Origin: Gammaproteobacteria bacterium
Lineage (GTDB): Bacteria; Pseudomonadota; Gammaproteobacteria; Pseudomonadales; JADFDG01
Assembly (NCBI GenBank): GCA_018262975.1
Contig: JADFDG010000001.1
Coordinates: 99,372 to 163,371, forward strand
Direction of reading: 5' to 3'
DNA length: 64,000 nt
In this document: in pieces, positions 44,301-53,060 of the stretch
Position numbering within the stretch: position 1 is the stretch's first letter
Layout: every line of letters starts with the position of its first letter
The notes under the pieces: model-generated
What the model was told of the DNA's origin: nothing
Seen by the model: only the letters and a program-made list of their open reading frames with translations
Databases searched by the model: none
Translations under genes and position numbers: made by a program

Positions 44301-45434
44301 TCAGTTCGGCTTCTTGTAGATGACCTGGCCGCCGTCGACGATGATCGTCGGCTTCACCATGTCGTCATCCTTGTTCAGCTTGATGGACTTCGACTCCTTG
44401 TCGTGCTGCGGCTGCAGGAAGTTCAGCAGGTTGCGCGCGTACAGGGCCGAGGTCTCCGCGGCGGCCAGCGCCGGGATGTTGCTGATGCCGACGATCTTCA
44501 CGCCGTTGGCGGTGATGACGTTCTCGTCCGGCTTCGAGCCTTCGACGTTGCCGCCGGTGCCCACCGCCATGTCGACGATGATCGAGCCCGGCTTCATCTT
44601 GGCAACGGTGTCGGCCTTCACCAGTACCGGCGCCTTGCGGCCCGGGATCTGCGCGGTGGTGATGACGATGTCGGCGTTGGACACGGCCTTGTCGACGATC
44701 ACGGCCTGGTCGCGGATGTATTCCGGCGACGGCTGCCAGGCGTAACCACCGGTGCCGAGGGCCTTGGCCTTCTCTTCGTCGCTCATCGGCACGTCGAGCC
44801 ACTTGCCGCCCAGCGACTCCACCTGCTCCTTGGCAGCCGGACGCAGGTCGGAGGCTTCGACGATGGCGCCAAGGCGCTTGGCGGTGGCGATGGCCTGCAG
44901 GCCGGCCACGCCCACGCCCAGCACGACCACGCGCGCCGGCTTCACGGTGCCGGCGGCGGTCATCAGCATGGGGAACATGCGCTGGTACTCGTTGGCAGCG
45001 ATCAGCACGGCCTTGTAGCCGGCGACGTTGGCCTGCGAGGACAGGATGTCGGAGGACTGCGCGCGGGTGATGCGCGGGATCAGCTCCATCGCCACGCAGA
45101 TCAGGCCCCTGGCGGCGTAGGCATCCAGGTTCGGGTTGGCGTGCGGCGCGAAGGCGGCCAGCACGGTGGCACCCTGCTTGAGCAGCGACACTTCCTCGGC
45201 GGCCGGGGCAACGACCTTGAGGACGAAATCGGAATCACGGTAGGTATCGGCGGCGGTGGCGGCGATGGATGCGCCGGCCTCCTCGTAGGCCTTGTCGATG
45301 CAGGAAGACGCGACGCCCGCGCCGGACTGCACCACGACCTTGTAGCCGAGCGAGACGTATTTCTTCACCGTCTCCGGCGTCGCGGCAACGCGCGTTTCGC
45401 CGGCGGTGATCTCGGCAGGGATACCGATTTGCAT
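44301..45434 (-). CDS. pntAA: NAD(P) transhydrogenase subunit alpha, soluble NAD domain
   Basis: A 377-residue protein resembling alanine dehydrogenase/PntA domain I. It has [23 protein letters not shown] at the N-terminus (given in two parts by the family as IGIPAE and GETRVA), the nucleotide motif [19 protein letters not shown], the [18 protein letters not shown] segment and the [10 protein letters not shown] region. It binds NAD(H). It is the first gene of pntAA-pntAB-pntB and has a promoter candidate about 130 bp upstream. Confidence 0.95.
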   Translation of the reverse strand: MQIGIPAEITAGETRVAATPETVKKYVSLGYKVVVQSGAGVASSCIDKAYEEAGASIAATAADTYRDSDFVLKVVAPAAEEVSLLKQGATVLAAFAPHANPNLDAYAARGLICVAMELIPRITRAQSSDILSSQANVAGYKAVLIAANEYQRMFPMLMTAAGTVKPARVVVLGVGVAGLQAIATAKRLGAIVEASDLRPAAKEQVESLGGKWLDVPMSDEEKAKALGTGGYAWQPSPEYIRDQAVIVDKAVSNADIVITTAQIPGRKAPVLVKADTVAKMKPGSIIVDMAVGTGGNVEGSKPDENVITANGVKIVGISNIPALAAAETSALYARNLLNFLQPQHDKESKSIKLNKDDDMVKPTIIVDGGQVIYKKPN

Positions 45435-45562
45435 GGTCAGCTCTCACCAGAAGTTGTCTGAAACTGCCCGGGGAATTGCGCCAGCGCGCAGCCACCCGGA
45501 CGCCCTCGGATCACGGGCCCCGAAGGTACAGGGACAGGGGGGGCCCAAAGCAAAGCCGGCGG

Positions 45563-45590
45563 ATTGTACTGGAACAGGGCGGGAATGTAA
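45563..45590 (-). promoter_or_regulatory. promoter of the pnt operon
   Basis: On the minus strand TTACAT (45585-45590) and TACAAT (45563-45568) are spaced by 16 bp, about 130 bp before the pntAA ATG and followed by a G/C-rich stretch. The rest of the 342-bp gap to the divergent secreted-protein gene is GC-rich with no other clear signal. Confidence 0.55.
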
Positions 45591-45776
45591 GACCTGCGGG
45601 TACCGGCCGCAGGCCCCTTTTCGGGGGATGGCGGGGCACTCATGCGTTTTCCCTAGGCCCGGCGGGCCACCTTGACCCACGGGTCGCGTCAAGACCGGGC
45701 AGCCCCGGCTCGCCGACACTGCCGCCGCCCGGGCCCCCTGCCCGCGCCACGGACCAGCACACCCGAGGGACCACCC

Positions 45777-46793
45777 ATGAACCTTTGCACGCGACTGCTC
45801 GCCATCGCCGGCCTGCTGGCCGGCGCCAGCCAGGCCCAGGCCTTCGTCCAGGAAACGCACAAGCGCATCGCCATCGACGCAGTCAATTACATGCGCGCGC
45901 ACCCGGACACCACCAACTACGCCAGGCTCGCCGCCGCCGCCGCGGCCGCCGGCTACACCGTCGAGCAGATGGCGCAGGTAATCGGCCAGGGCTCCTACGA
46001 CGTCGACGAGTTCATGGACACCTACATCTGCGGCGCGGTGACCGGCGACTGCCAGACCGCACCGGTCTGGGGCCTGGGCGCCAGCATCGTGAAATACACG
46101 TCATGGTGGCACTTCCAGAACCACACGCGCGGCAGCGATGCGCACGGCAACGACAAGGGCGGCTACAACTACGACCAGCTGCGGGTATGGGGCACCCTGG
46201 ACGACATGGCGGCCAGCTGGCTGGTCGGCGATTACCTCGACGACGGCAAGTCCGGCATGAAGGGCTGGTTCGGCGACAATTCGAAATACAACACCTATGG
46301 CGTGACCGAGGCGAACTACCGCCAGGGGTCCAGTTCGTCGAAATCGCAGTACGACGATTTCGAGGAGATGCCGTTCCAGCCGATCGACAACCTCGGCCAG
46401 TACTGGTACACGAAATTCCAGCAGTCGCCGACCTTCCAGACACTGGGCTTCGTGCTGCACACCACCGACCTGCTGCAACCGCACCACACCTGGACCACCA
46501 TCGACCTCAACCACTCCGGCTGGGAGAGCTGGATCAACGACTACTACTACAGTGCGGGCCTGAACGAGCACGCGCTGGTCACCGCCGCACTGGGCACCTT
46601 TGCGCCGCTACCGGCCGGCAGCACCGACATCCGCCCGCTGCTGACGCAGGGCGGGGCTTTCTCCTATGCCAACGGCGGCTCGGTGCTGTACACCACCGAC
46701 CATGCCGAGCGGGTGCGGGTGGCGCGCCTGATGGTGCCGCATGCCATCGCCATGGCGGTCCGGGTGCTGGACCACGCCGCCAACCGCTTCTGA
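45777..46793 (+). CDS. secreted phospholipase C/P1 nuclease-like protein, copy 1
   Basis: A 338-residue exported protein with signal peptide (LLAIAGLLAGASQAQA, cleavage near residue 22). The mature part begins FVQETHKRIAIDAVNYM and contains WWHFQNHTR, DAHGNDKGGYNYD and VLHTTDLLQPHHTW. This His/Asp pattern resembles the zinc-dependent phospholipase C/S1-P1 nuclease superfamily (HxxxDxxxPxH core), but the His-Asp spacing in VLHTTD is one residue shorter. Phospholipase or nuclease activity is not established. A tandem copy, about four residues in five identical by eye, follows. Confidence 0.7.
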   Translation: MNLCTRLLAIAGLLAGASQAQAFVQETHKRIAIDAVNYMRAHPDTTNYARLAAAAAAAGYTVEQMAQVIGQGSYDVDEFMDTYICGAVTGDCQTAPVWGLGASIVKYTSWWHFQNHTRGSDAHGNDKGGYNYDQLRVWGTLDDMAASWLVGDYLDDGKSGMKGWFGDNSKYNTYGVTEANYRQGSSSSKSQYDDFEEMPFQPIDNLGQYWYTKFQQSPTFQTLGFVLHTTDLLQPHHTWTTIDLNHSGWESWINDYYYSAGLNEHALVTAALGTFAPLPAGSTDIRPLLTQGGAFSYANGGSVLYTTDHAERVRVARLMVPHAIAMAVRVLDHAANRF

Positions 46794-46813
46794 CCGCCCC
46801 GGGCCCGGCAACG

Positions 46814-46883
46814 GGTGACCTGCCGGTCATCCGTTGTCACGCTATGACCATGCCGTGTCATCTACGGTCGTAGGGCCTGTCAT
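46814..46883. promoter_or_regulatory. cluster of TGTCA/TGACC half-sites before copy 2
   Basis: Six GTCA/TGAC-type half-sites lie at 46814-46820, 46825-46830, 46835-46840, 46843-46849, 46856-46861 and 46878-46883, spaced by roughly one helical turn in several cases and ending just before the -10 box at 46894. They may be regulator half-sites; no regulator is known. Confidence 0.35.
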
Positions 46884-46893
46884 GGGCGCTGCC

Positions 46894-46899
46894 TAGAAT
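46894..46899 (+). promoter_or_regulatory. -10 box TAGAAT for copy 2
   Basis: TAGAAT followed by a C/G-rich stretch, 65 bp before the ATG at 46964. A short inverted repeat TTCGGA...TCCGAA lies just downstream in the leader. Confidence 0.45.
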
Positions 46900-46963
46900 G
46901 CCCCGCATGTTCGGAGTCGAACAATTCCGAATACAAAAAGAACAGAGCCCCGGAGAGCCCGAC

Positions 46964-47980
46964 ATGAACCGTCTGCTGAGCACCGCCCTTGCAACCGGCC
47001 TCGCCCTCGCCGCCGCCGATGCGTCCGCCTTCAGCCAGGAAACGCACAAGCGCATCGTGATCGACGCGGTCAACTACATGAAGGCCAACCCGTCGACCAC
47101 CAACTACAACAAGCTGGCGGCAGCCGCCGCCGCTGCCGGTTACACCGTCGAGCAGATGGCCAACGTCCTCGGCCAGGGCGCCTACGACGTCGACGACTTC
47201 ATGGACACCTACTTCTGTGGCGCCACCACCGGTGACTGCCAGACCGCGCCGGTCTGGGGCCTGGGCGCCGGGATCGTGAAGTACACCTCCTACTGGCACT
47301 TCCAGCAGCACACCCGCGGCGCCGACGCGCACGGCAACGACAAGGGCGGCTACAACTACGACCTGCTCACCGTGTGGGGCGACATCGACAACATGGCCGC
47401 CAGCTGGCTGTACGGCGACTACATGGACGACGGCAAGTCGGGGATGAAGGGCTGGTTCGGCGACAACACCAAGTACAACACCTACGGCGTCACCGAGGCG
47501 AACTACCGCCAGGGCTCCAGCTCGTCGAAGGCGCAGTACGACGACTTCGAGGAAATGCCGTTCCAGCCGATCGACAACCTCGGCCAGTACTGGTACACGA
47601 AATTCCAGCAGTCGCCGACCTTCCAGACGCTCGGTTTCGTGCTGCACACCACCGACCTGCTGCAGCCGCACCACACCTGGACCACCTCGGCGCTCAACCA
47701 CGCCGGCTGGGAAACCTGGGTCAACGACTACTATTACAGCGAAGGCCTGAACAGCGGCGCGCTGGTCGCCGCCGCGCTCAACAACTTCACGCCGGTGCCG
47801 GCGGGCAGCACCGACATCCGTCCGCTGCTGACCCAGGGCGGCGCGCTGTCCTACTCCAACGGCGGCATCGTGCTGTCGTCGACGGACCACAACGACCGCC
47901 GCAACGTCGGCCGCATCGTGATTCCCAACGCGATTGCAATGACGGTGCACGTGCTCAACCACGCGGCCAACCGTTTCTGA
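46964..47980 (+). CDS. secreted phospholipase C/P1 nuclease-like protein, copy 2
   Basis: A 338-residue exported protein, the tandem duplicate of the gene upstream and of the same length. Signal peptide core LSTALATGLALAAADASA; the mature N-terminus is FSQETHKRIVIDAVNYM. All candidate metal ligands are kept (ETHKR, WHFQQHTR, DAHGNDKGG, LHTTDLLQPHH). Divergence is concentrated in the loop around residues 240-310. It has its own -10 box and follows copy 1 after 170 bp. The PpiC-type foldase gene begins 7 nt downstream, which suggests that protein helps these exported proteins fold. Confidence 0.7.
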   Translation: MNRLLSTALATGLALAAADASAFSQETHKRIVIDAVNYMKANPSTTNYNKLAAAAAAAGYTVEQMANVLGQGAYDVDDFMDTYFCGATTGDCQTAPVWGLGAGIVKYTSYWHFQQHTRGADAHGNDKGGYNYDLLTVWGDIDNMAASWLYGDYMDDGKSGMKGWFGDNTKYNTYGVTEANYRQGSSSSKAQYDDFEEMPFQPIDNLGQYWYTKFQQSPTFQTLGFVLHTTDLLQPHHTWTTSALNHAGWETWVNDYYYSEGLNSGALVAAALNNFTPVPAGSTDIRPLLTQGGALSYSNGGIVLSSTDHNDRRNVGRIVIPNAIAMTVHVLNHAANRF

Positions 47981-47987
47981 GCACCTG

Positions 47988-49448
47988 ATGGAGCGCGCCG
48001 TGCACGTCATGCGCCTGGGCAGGACGATCATCCTCGCGCTGGCGTGCACCGCCTGGCTGCCCGCGGGCCACGCCCGCGCGGCCACGGTTGAAACACTCGC
48101 CGACCCGCGCCTGGCCGCCGTCGTCGACGGCCGGGCGCTACCGGTAAACATCGCGGAAATGATGATGGCGACGGCGCGGCTCGGCAGCCGTGACGTCACT
48201 TTCAACCGCACGGTCGATGCACTCGTCGAGAACCAGCTGCTGGCGCGCGATGCACTGCGCGTGCACGGTCGTGACAAGCTGATGCAGGCAGACCGCGTCG
48301 GTTTCGCGCCGGCCGTCACGCTCGAACAGCAATACAGCACGCTGCTCAAGCAGGCATATTTCAAGCCAATGGATGCCTTCGTCAGGTCGCTGCCCGGCGC
48401 GAGGCTGGACGGCCTGGTGAGCTGGCGCATGCCGGTGTCCGACCCGGCCCTGCGCGAACTGATGACACTGCGCGACCGCGGCGAGGTGCGCCTGACCCCC
48501 GGGCAGGTCGCGCTGGCGCGGAAGACGGTGGTCGCGCGCATCACGCTGCCGGACGGCAGCGTGCGTGACGTGACCTTCGCGGAACTCTACGAGCGCATGA
48601 ACGTGCAGGGCCGCGTGCAGTGGCTGCAGGAAAAGGACCAGCGCTTCCTCGCGACACAGATCGATGCCCGCGCCGAGGCATTGTTCGTGCACTGGTGGGC
48701 GGAAAGGCACTCCGGCCTGACGGCGGCCGACCTCGCGCTGTTGCGCTCGCTGCTGGAGGAAAAGCACCTGCGCGACCGCTACCTGTTCGAACTGGGCGTG
48801 GTAAGCGTGATACACGAGGACACGCCGCCGTTCCTGGCGAAGCTGGAGCGCAGCGTGACGCCGGCGGAAATCCGCGCCTGGTACGCCAGTAACCGCGAGC
48901 AGTTCCGCCAGGTGGAGAAAGTGCGCGCACGCCATATCCGTTGCGCCACCGAGCAGGCCTGTGCCGAGGCGCACCGCGCCATCGCGTCGGGCATGGATTT
49001 CGGCACGGCGGTGCGGCGCTGGTCGACCGCGCCGTCACGCAATGCCAACCCGCCGGGCGACCTGGGCTGGCTGGTGCGCACCGACCCGAAGCTGCCGTGG
49101 ATCGGCCAGATCGCCCTGATCCAGCAGCGAGGCCAGGTATCGGCACCTATTCGTACGCCGGAAGACGCCCGCGGCAACGCCAGCTGGGAGATCGTGCGGG
49201 TGGACGAGCGCGTGGAAGGCTACAGCCCGCCGGAAAGCGAGACCGTTGCCTATCTCGGACGCCAGGAAATCGCCCGGCGCAAGGCCGCCGGGCACTACCA
49301 GCAACTGCGCGCGCGCCTGCGCGCCCAGGCGGACATCCGCATCAACGGTACGTTGCGCCGGGCGCGTCATGTTGCCGCCGACGATGCCCCGCCGGCCGAA
49401 CCCGAACCGGCAAACGCCCATGACCACGGTCATGGGCACCGCCACTGA
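47988..49448 (+). CDS. PpiC/SurA-type peptidyl-prolyl isomerase with His-rich tail
   Basis: A 486-residue exported protein. A signal peptide follows a short basic start (IILALACTAWLPAGHARA). The N-terminal helical region (~40-280) resembles the chaperone part of SurA/PpiD-like foldases. The C-terminal parvulin-type domain (~300-420) is recognisable from VRARHIRCATEQACAEAHRA, GMDFGTAVRRWSTAPS and GDLGWLV. The tail ends HDHGHGHRH, a likely metal-binding stretch. It starts 7 nt after copy 2 of the phospholipase C-like pair; an in-frame ATG at 48009 is an alternative start. Confidence 0.78.
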   Translation: MERAVHVMRLGRTIILALACTAWLPAGHARAATVETLADPRLAAVVDGRALPVNIAEMMMATARLGSRDVTFNRTVDALVENQLLARDALRVHGRDKLMQADRVGFAPAVTLEQQYSTLLKQAYFKPMDAFVRSLPGARLDGLVSWRMPVSDPALRELMTLRDRGEVRLTPGQVALARKTVVARITLPDGSVRDVTFAELYERMNVQGRVQWLQEKDQRFLATQIDARAEALFVHWWAERHSGLTAADLALLRSLLEEKHLRDRYLFELGVVSVIHEDTPPFLAKLERSVTPAEIRAWYASNREQFRQVEKVRARHIRCATEQACAEAHRAIASGMDFGTAVRRWSTAPSRNANPPGDLGWLVRTDPKLPWIGQIALIQQRGQVSAPIRTPEDARGNASWEIVRVDERVEGYSPPESETVAYLGRQEIARRKAAGHYQQLRARLRAQADIRINGTLRRARHVAADDAPPAEPEPANAHDHGHGHRH

Positions 49449-49468
49449 CGCCACCCTGCCCCACCGCC

Positions 49469-50038
49469 ATGAAGCAGCATCACCTGTTCATCGCCCTGGC
49501 TGTCCTGCTGCTCGCCATGCTGGCCTGGCTGGCGCTGCGTCCGCAGGCCACGCCCTCCGTACCCGCCGACCAGGCGCAGAGCCAGCAGGCAGCGCCCGGC
49601 GTGGGTGGCGCGGCCCCATATCCGCGCGGCCCGGCACCCGCCGGCGGCGATCACCCGGGCGACTTCGACCCGGCCAGCCTCGACCCGGACGCCATTGCCT
49701 CGCTGCGCGGCGCCCGCGAGTTCGGCGACCCGCGCACGCCACCGATCGGCCGCAGCGAGCCCGGCGAACAGGCCACACCCGAGGAACTGGCCGACCCGCA
49801 GAAATACGCCGAGTTCGAGGCGCGCCAGGAACGCAAGATAAAGCGCGCCTACGTGGTCGAGGCCGCGAAGTACGTGGCGCAATTGCGCGCCGACATCGAG
49901 CGCGGCAAGGCCATGGGCATTCCCGCGGACGAAATCGCCAAGGTCGAGGAAAAGGCGCGCCGCATCGAGGCCATGCGCGCCAGCCTGCTGGCCGCCGATC
50001 CGGCCCTGCTCGACGGCGGTCAGCCGGCCGCGCCCTGA
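49469..50038 (+). CDS. small membrane-anchored protein, unknown function
   Basis: A 189-residue protein with one N-terminal membrane helix (LFIALAVLLLAMLAWLAL), a Pro/Ala/Gly-rich linker (~25-90) and a C-terminal charged coiled coil (~100-170) with many Glu, Lys and Arg. I recognise no family. It begins 20 nt after the His-tailed foldase and is probably cotranscribed, suggesting a periplasmic role alongside it. Confidence 0.6.
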   Translation: MKQHHLFIALAVLLLAMLAWLALRPQATPSVPADQAQSQQAAPGVGGAAPYPRGPAPAGGDHPGDFDPASLDPDAIASLRGAREFGDPRTPPIGRSEPGEQATPEELADPQKYAEFEARQERKIKRAYVVEAAKYVAQLRADIERGKAMGIPADEIAKVEEKARRIEAMRASLLAADPALLDGGQPAAP

Positions 50039-50112
50039 CGCCCGCGGCCGGTCGCTGGCGCGCCCGGCCTGCTGCTAGACTCGGGGGAGCAACGGAGCAC
50101 GCCCCGCCGACG

Positions 50113-51168
50113 ATGAATCACCTGGCCCCTGCGCACGACCTCGGCACCATTTCCGGTGCTGCGCTGCAGCAGTACCTGGTGAGCGCGCGCGCCGCCGGTG
50201 TCGACATCCACGCCGCGCTGGCTGCTGCCGGCATCCCCGAGGCGCTGGCCAACGACGGCGAGGCACGCATTCCCGGCGACCGCTTCGAGCGCATGCTCGA
50301 GCACATGATCGCCGCCGCTGGCGATCCGCTGTTCGGCCTGCACACCTCCGCGTTCATCCAGCCCGGTTCCTACAGCGTGATGGGCTACATCGCCATGAGC
50401 GCCACCACCGTCGGCGAGGCACTGGCGCGGGTGTCCACCTACGAGAAGCTGGTGGGCGACATGGGCACCACCCGCGTCGAACCCGACGGTTCGCTGATCC
50501 GCGTGATCTGGGATTGCCGGCACACCCGCCAGCCGGTGCGCCGCCACCTGATCGAGAACGTGCTCGCCTCCTGGGTGCGCTACACGCGCTGGCTGGCAGA
50601 CGCCGACCTGCAGCCGGCCTACGTGATGCTCGAGCACGACGCCCCGGAACCGGCACTGGCCGCGGAGTACGAGCGCTACTTCCACGCCCCGGTGCGTTTC
50701 CGCCAGAAGGTGAACGCGCTGGTAACCCACCCGGACGTGCTGCTGCATCGCCTGCGCCAGCCGGATCCCGACTTGCTGAAGGTGCTGGAATCGCACGCCA
50801 CGCAACGGCTGAACGAACTGGGGCTGGCCACCACGGTGACGTACCGCGTGCGCGAGGCCATCCGCGCCTGCATCGAGCAATCGGGCTTGCCGCGCAAGGA
50901 AAGCGTGGCCGCGGCGCTGGGCATGAACCCGCGCACGCTGCTGCGCCGCCTGCAGGAGGAGCAGACCACCTACCAGGACGTGCTCGACGGACTGCGCCGC
51001 GAGATGGCCATGGACCTGCTGCAGCGCACGCGCATGACCCAGGCGGAAATCGCCGCGCACCTGGGCTTCGCCGAAATCCGCTCGTTCCAGCGCTGCTTCC
51101 GGCGCTGGACGGGCCAGACGCCCGGCGACTACCGCGAAGCGCGTGGCGTCAGGCCACCGGCAACCTGA
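50113..51168 (+). CDS. AraC-family transcriptional regulator
   Basis: A 351-residue regulator. The N-terminal ~200 residues fit the arabinose-binding-like effector domain of the OruR-type AraC proteins (SGAALQQYLVSARAAGVDI, LFGLHTSAFIQPGSYSVMGY). The C-terminal helix-turn-helix pair spans ~265-345 with VAAALGMNPRTLLRRLQEE and IAAHLGFAEIRSFQRCFRRW, followed by the usual GQTPGDYR. Its target is unknown. The ATG at 50113 starts the homology; its last 20 nt overlap the convergent tatD-like gene. Confidence 0.85.
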   Translation: MNHLAPAHDLGTISGAALQQYLVSARAAGVDIHAALAAAGIPEALANDGEARIPGDRFERMLEHMIAAAGDPLFGLHTSAFIQPGSYSVMGYIAMSATTVGEALARVSTYEKLVGDMGTTRVEPDGSLIRVIWDCRHTRQPVRRHLIENVLASWVRYTRWLADADLQPAYVMLEHDAPEPALAAEYERYFHAPVRFRQKVNALVTHPDVLLHRLRQPDPDLLKVLESHATQRLNELGLATTVTYRVREAIRACIEQSGLPRKESVAAALGMNPRTLLRRLQEEQTTYQDVLDGLRREMAMDLLQRTRMTQAEIAAHLGFAEIRSFQRCFRRWTGQTPGDYREARGVRPPAT

Positions 51169-51925
51169 ACAGCGCGGCCACGTTGCGGGTGGTGGCGTCG
51201 GCCAGCTCATCGATGGGCACGCCCTTCACCTCCGCCAGCAGCGCGGCAATACGTGGCAGGAAATCCGGGCTGTTGCGCCCGCCCCTTTCCACGAAGCAGG
51301 GCGGGATGTCCGGCGCGTCGGTCTCCAGGGCCAGCGCCGACAACGGCAGCGCGCGCAGCGTGGCGCGCAGGCGGTTGGCTCGCTCGTAAGTCGCGGCACC
51401 ACCGAAACCGAGCAGGAAACCCAGGTCCAGGTAATGCTTCGCCTGGTCCAGGCTGCCGGCGAAAGCGTGGCAGATGCCGCCACGCGGCAGGCGGTGGCGA
51501 CGCAGGGTGGCAAGCACTGCATCGTGCGAACGGCGCACGTGCAGGATCACCGGCAGGTCGAATTCCTTCGCCAGCGCCAGTTGCTCCTCGAACAGCGCCT
51601 GCTGGCGCGCCCGGTCGAGGTCCTCGATGAACCAGTCCAGGCCGATCTCGCCGACCGCTACCGGCCGCTCGCGCAGCAGCCAGTCGCGCAGGACATCGAC
51701 GTCACCCGGGGCGTGGTCATCCAGGTAGACGGGGTGCAGGCCGTAAGCCGCGTGCAACAGCGGCGACGACGCGCACACCGTGCGCTGGGTCTCGAAATCG
51801 GCCCGCCGCACCCCGGGCACGACGATGGCGCCGATGCCGCCAGCCACGCAACGGGCCAGCACCGACTCGCGGTCGGCGGCGAAATCGTCCACGTCGAGGT
51901 GGCAGTGGGAGTCGATCAGCGTCAT
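51149..51925 (-). CDS. tatD: TatD family metal-dependent hydrolase
   Basis: A 258-residue TIM-barrel hydrolase of the TatD DNase family. Metal and catalytic motifs are IDSHCHLD at the start, VGEIGLDW, VILHVRRSHD, HAFAG and LETDAPD near the C-terminus. Family members are 3'-5' exonucleases implicated in DNA repair and RNA quality control. The ATG at 51925 follows GGAG and begins the motif; an upstream in-frame start would add 11 unsupported residues. Confidence 0.9.
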   Translation of the reverse strand: MTLIDSHCHLDVDDFAADRESVLARCVAGGIGAIVVPGVRRADFETQRTVCASSPLLHAAYGLHPVYLDDHAPGDVDVLRDWLLRERPVAVGEIGLDWFIEDLDRARQQALFEEQLALAKEFDLPVILHVRRSHDAVLATLRRHRLPRGGICHAFAGSLDQAKHYLDLGFLLGFGGAATYERANRLRATLRALPLSALALETDAPDIPPCFVERGGRNSPDFLPRIAALLAEVKGVPIDELADATTRNVAALFRLPVA

Positions 51926-52011
51926 CGGCGCTCCGGCGGGCGGTGGCATGACTGTCACGATTATGACGCCATAATGGCGCAGGGAATGCCACTGCAGACA
52001 AGGAGTCCACC

Positions 52012-53013
52012 ATGATCCGCATCGCCATCAACGGCTACGGCCGCATCGGCCGCAATATCCTGCGTGCGTTGCACGGCGGGGGTTACGACCGTGACATCGA
52101 GGTGGTGGCCATCAACGACCTGGCGGACTTCCGCGTCGATGCCCACCTGACGAAATACGACTCCACCCACGGCCGCTTCCCCGGCCAGATCGAGCTGCAG
52201 GGCGACAACCTGGTGGTAAATGGCAAGCCGATACAGCTGCTGGCCATCAAGGAACTGCGTGACCTGCCGTGGCGCGACCTGGGTATTGATATCGTCCTCG
52301 AGTGCAGCGGCCGCCACACCAGGCGCCCGGACTGCGAGCAGCACCTGGCGGCCGGTGCCGGCAAGGTGCTGGTGTCCGCGCCCGGCGAGGACATGGACCT
52401 GACCGTCGTGTACGGCGTCAATCACCAGCAGCTGGCGGCGCACCACCGCATCGTGTCGAACGCCTCCTGCACCACCAACTGCCTGGCGCCGGTGGCGAAG
52501 GCACTGAACGACGCCATCGGCATCGTGCACGGACAGATGACCACCGTGCACGCGCTCACCAACGACCAGTCGCTGATCGACAAGGCGCACTCGGACCTCT
52601 ACCGCGCGCGCACCGCGCAGAGCTCCATCATCCCCTCCTCCACCGGCGCGGCGCGCGCGGTCGGGCTGGTGCTGCCGGAACTGAAGGGCAAGCTCGACGG
52701 CATGGCGCTGCGCGTGCCCACCACCAACGTGTCCATCGTCGACCTGCACTTCGTGCCGGCGCGAGCCACCACGCCGGAAGAGATCAACGCGGTGATGAAG
52801 CAGGCCGCCGCCGCCAGCGGTGGCGTGGTGAAGTACAACGACGAGAAACTCGTCTCCATCGACTTCAACCACGACAGCGCCTCGGCGATCTTCGACGCCA
52901 ACCACACGCGCGTGATCGGCAACCAGGCCAAGGTGATGGCCTGGTACGACAACGAGTGGGGCTTCTGCAACCGCATGCTGGACGTGGTGCGGGCGATGGC
53001 GGCAGCGGGGTGA
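52012..53013 (+). CDS. gap: type I glyceraldehyde-3-phosphate dehydrogenase (or erythrose-4-phosphate dehydrogenase)
   Basis: A 333-residue enzyme. It has the NAD motif NGYGRIGRN, the active-site Cys in SNASCTTNCLAP, the catalytic-loop His in VHALTND, GAARAVGLVLPELKGKLDG, and the C-terminal YDNEWGF. Its core is GAPDH-like (glycolysis), but HLTKYDSTHGRF and LLAIKELRDLPWRDLG also resemble the Epd erythrose-4-phosphate dehydrogenase branch, so the exact substrate is open. A CATAAT -10-like sequence lies at 51970-51975 before the ATG. Confidence 0.88.
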   Translation: MIRIAINGYGRIGRNILRALHGGGYDRDIEVVAINDLADFRVDAHLTKYDSTHGRFPGQIELQGDNLVVNGKPIQLLAIKELRDLPWRDLGIDIVLECSGRHTRRPDCEQHLAAGAGKVLVSAPGEDMDLTVVYGVNHQQLAAHHRIVSNASCTTNCLAPVAKALNDAIGIVHGQMTTVHALTNDQSLIDKAHSDLYRARTAQSSIIPSSTGAARAVGLVLPELKGKLDGMALRVPTTNVSIVDLHFVPARATTPEEINAVMKQAAAASGGVVKYNDEKLVSIDFNHDSASAIFDANHTRVIGNQAKVMAWYDNEWGFCNRMLDVVRAMAAAG

Positions 53014-53025
53014 GCATGGGCGGCC

Positions 53026-53031
53026 TATAAT
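53026..53031 (+). promoter_or_regulatory. -10 box TATAAT for EamA gene
   Basis: A perfect TATAAT followed by a G/C-rich stretch lies 29 bp before the transporter ATG, just after the gap stop. The -35 would fall inside the end of gap and is weak. Confidence 0.5.
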
Positions 53032-53060
53032 GCGCCGCCCCTTGCCGCCCGCTGCCCGCC

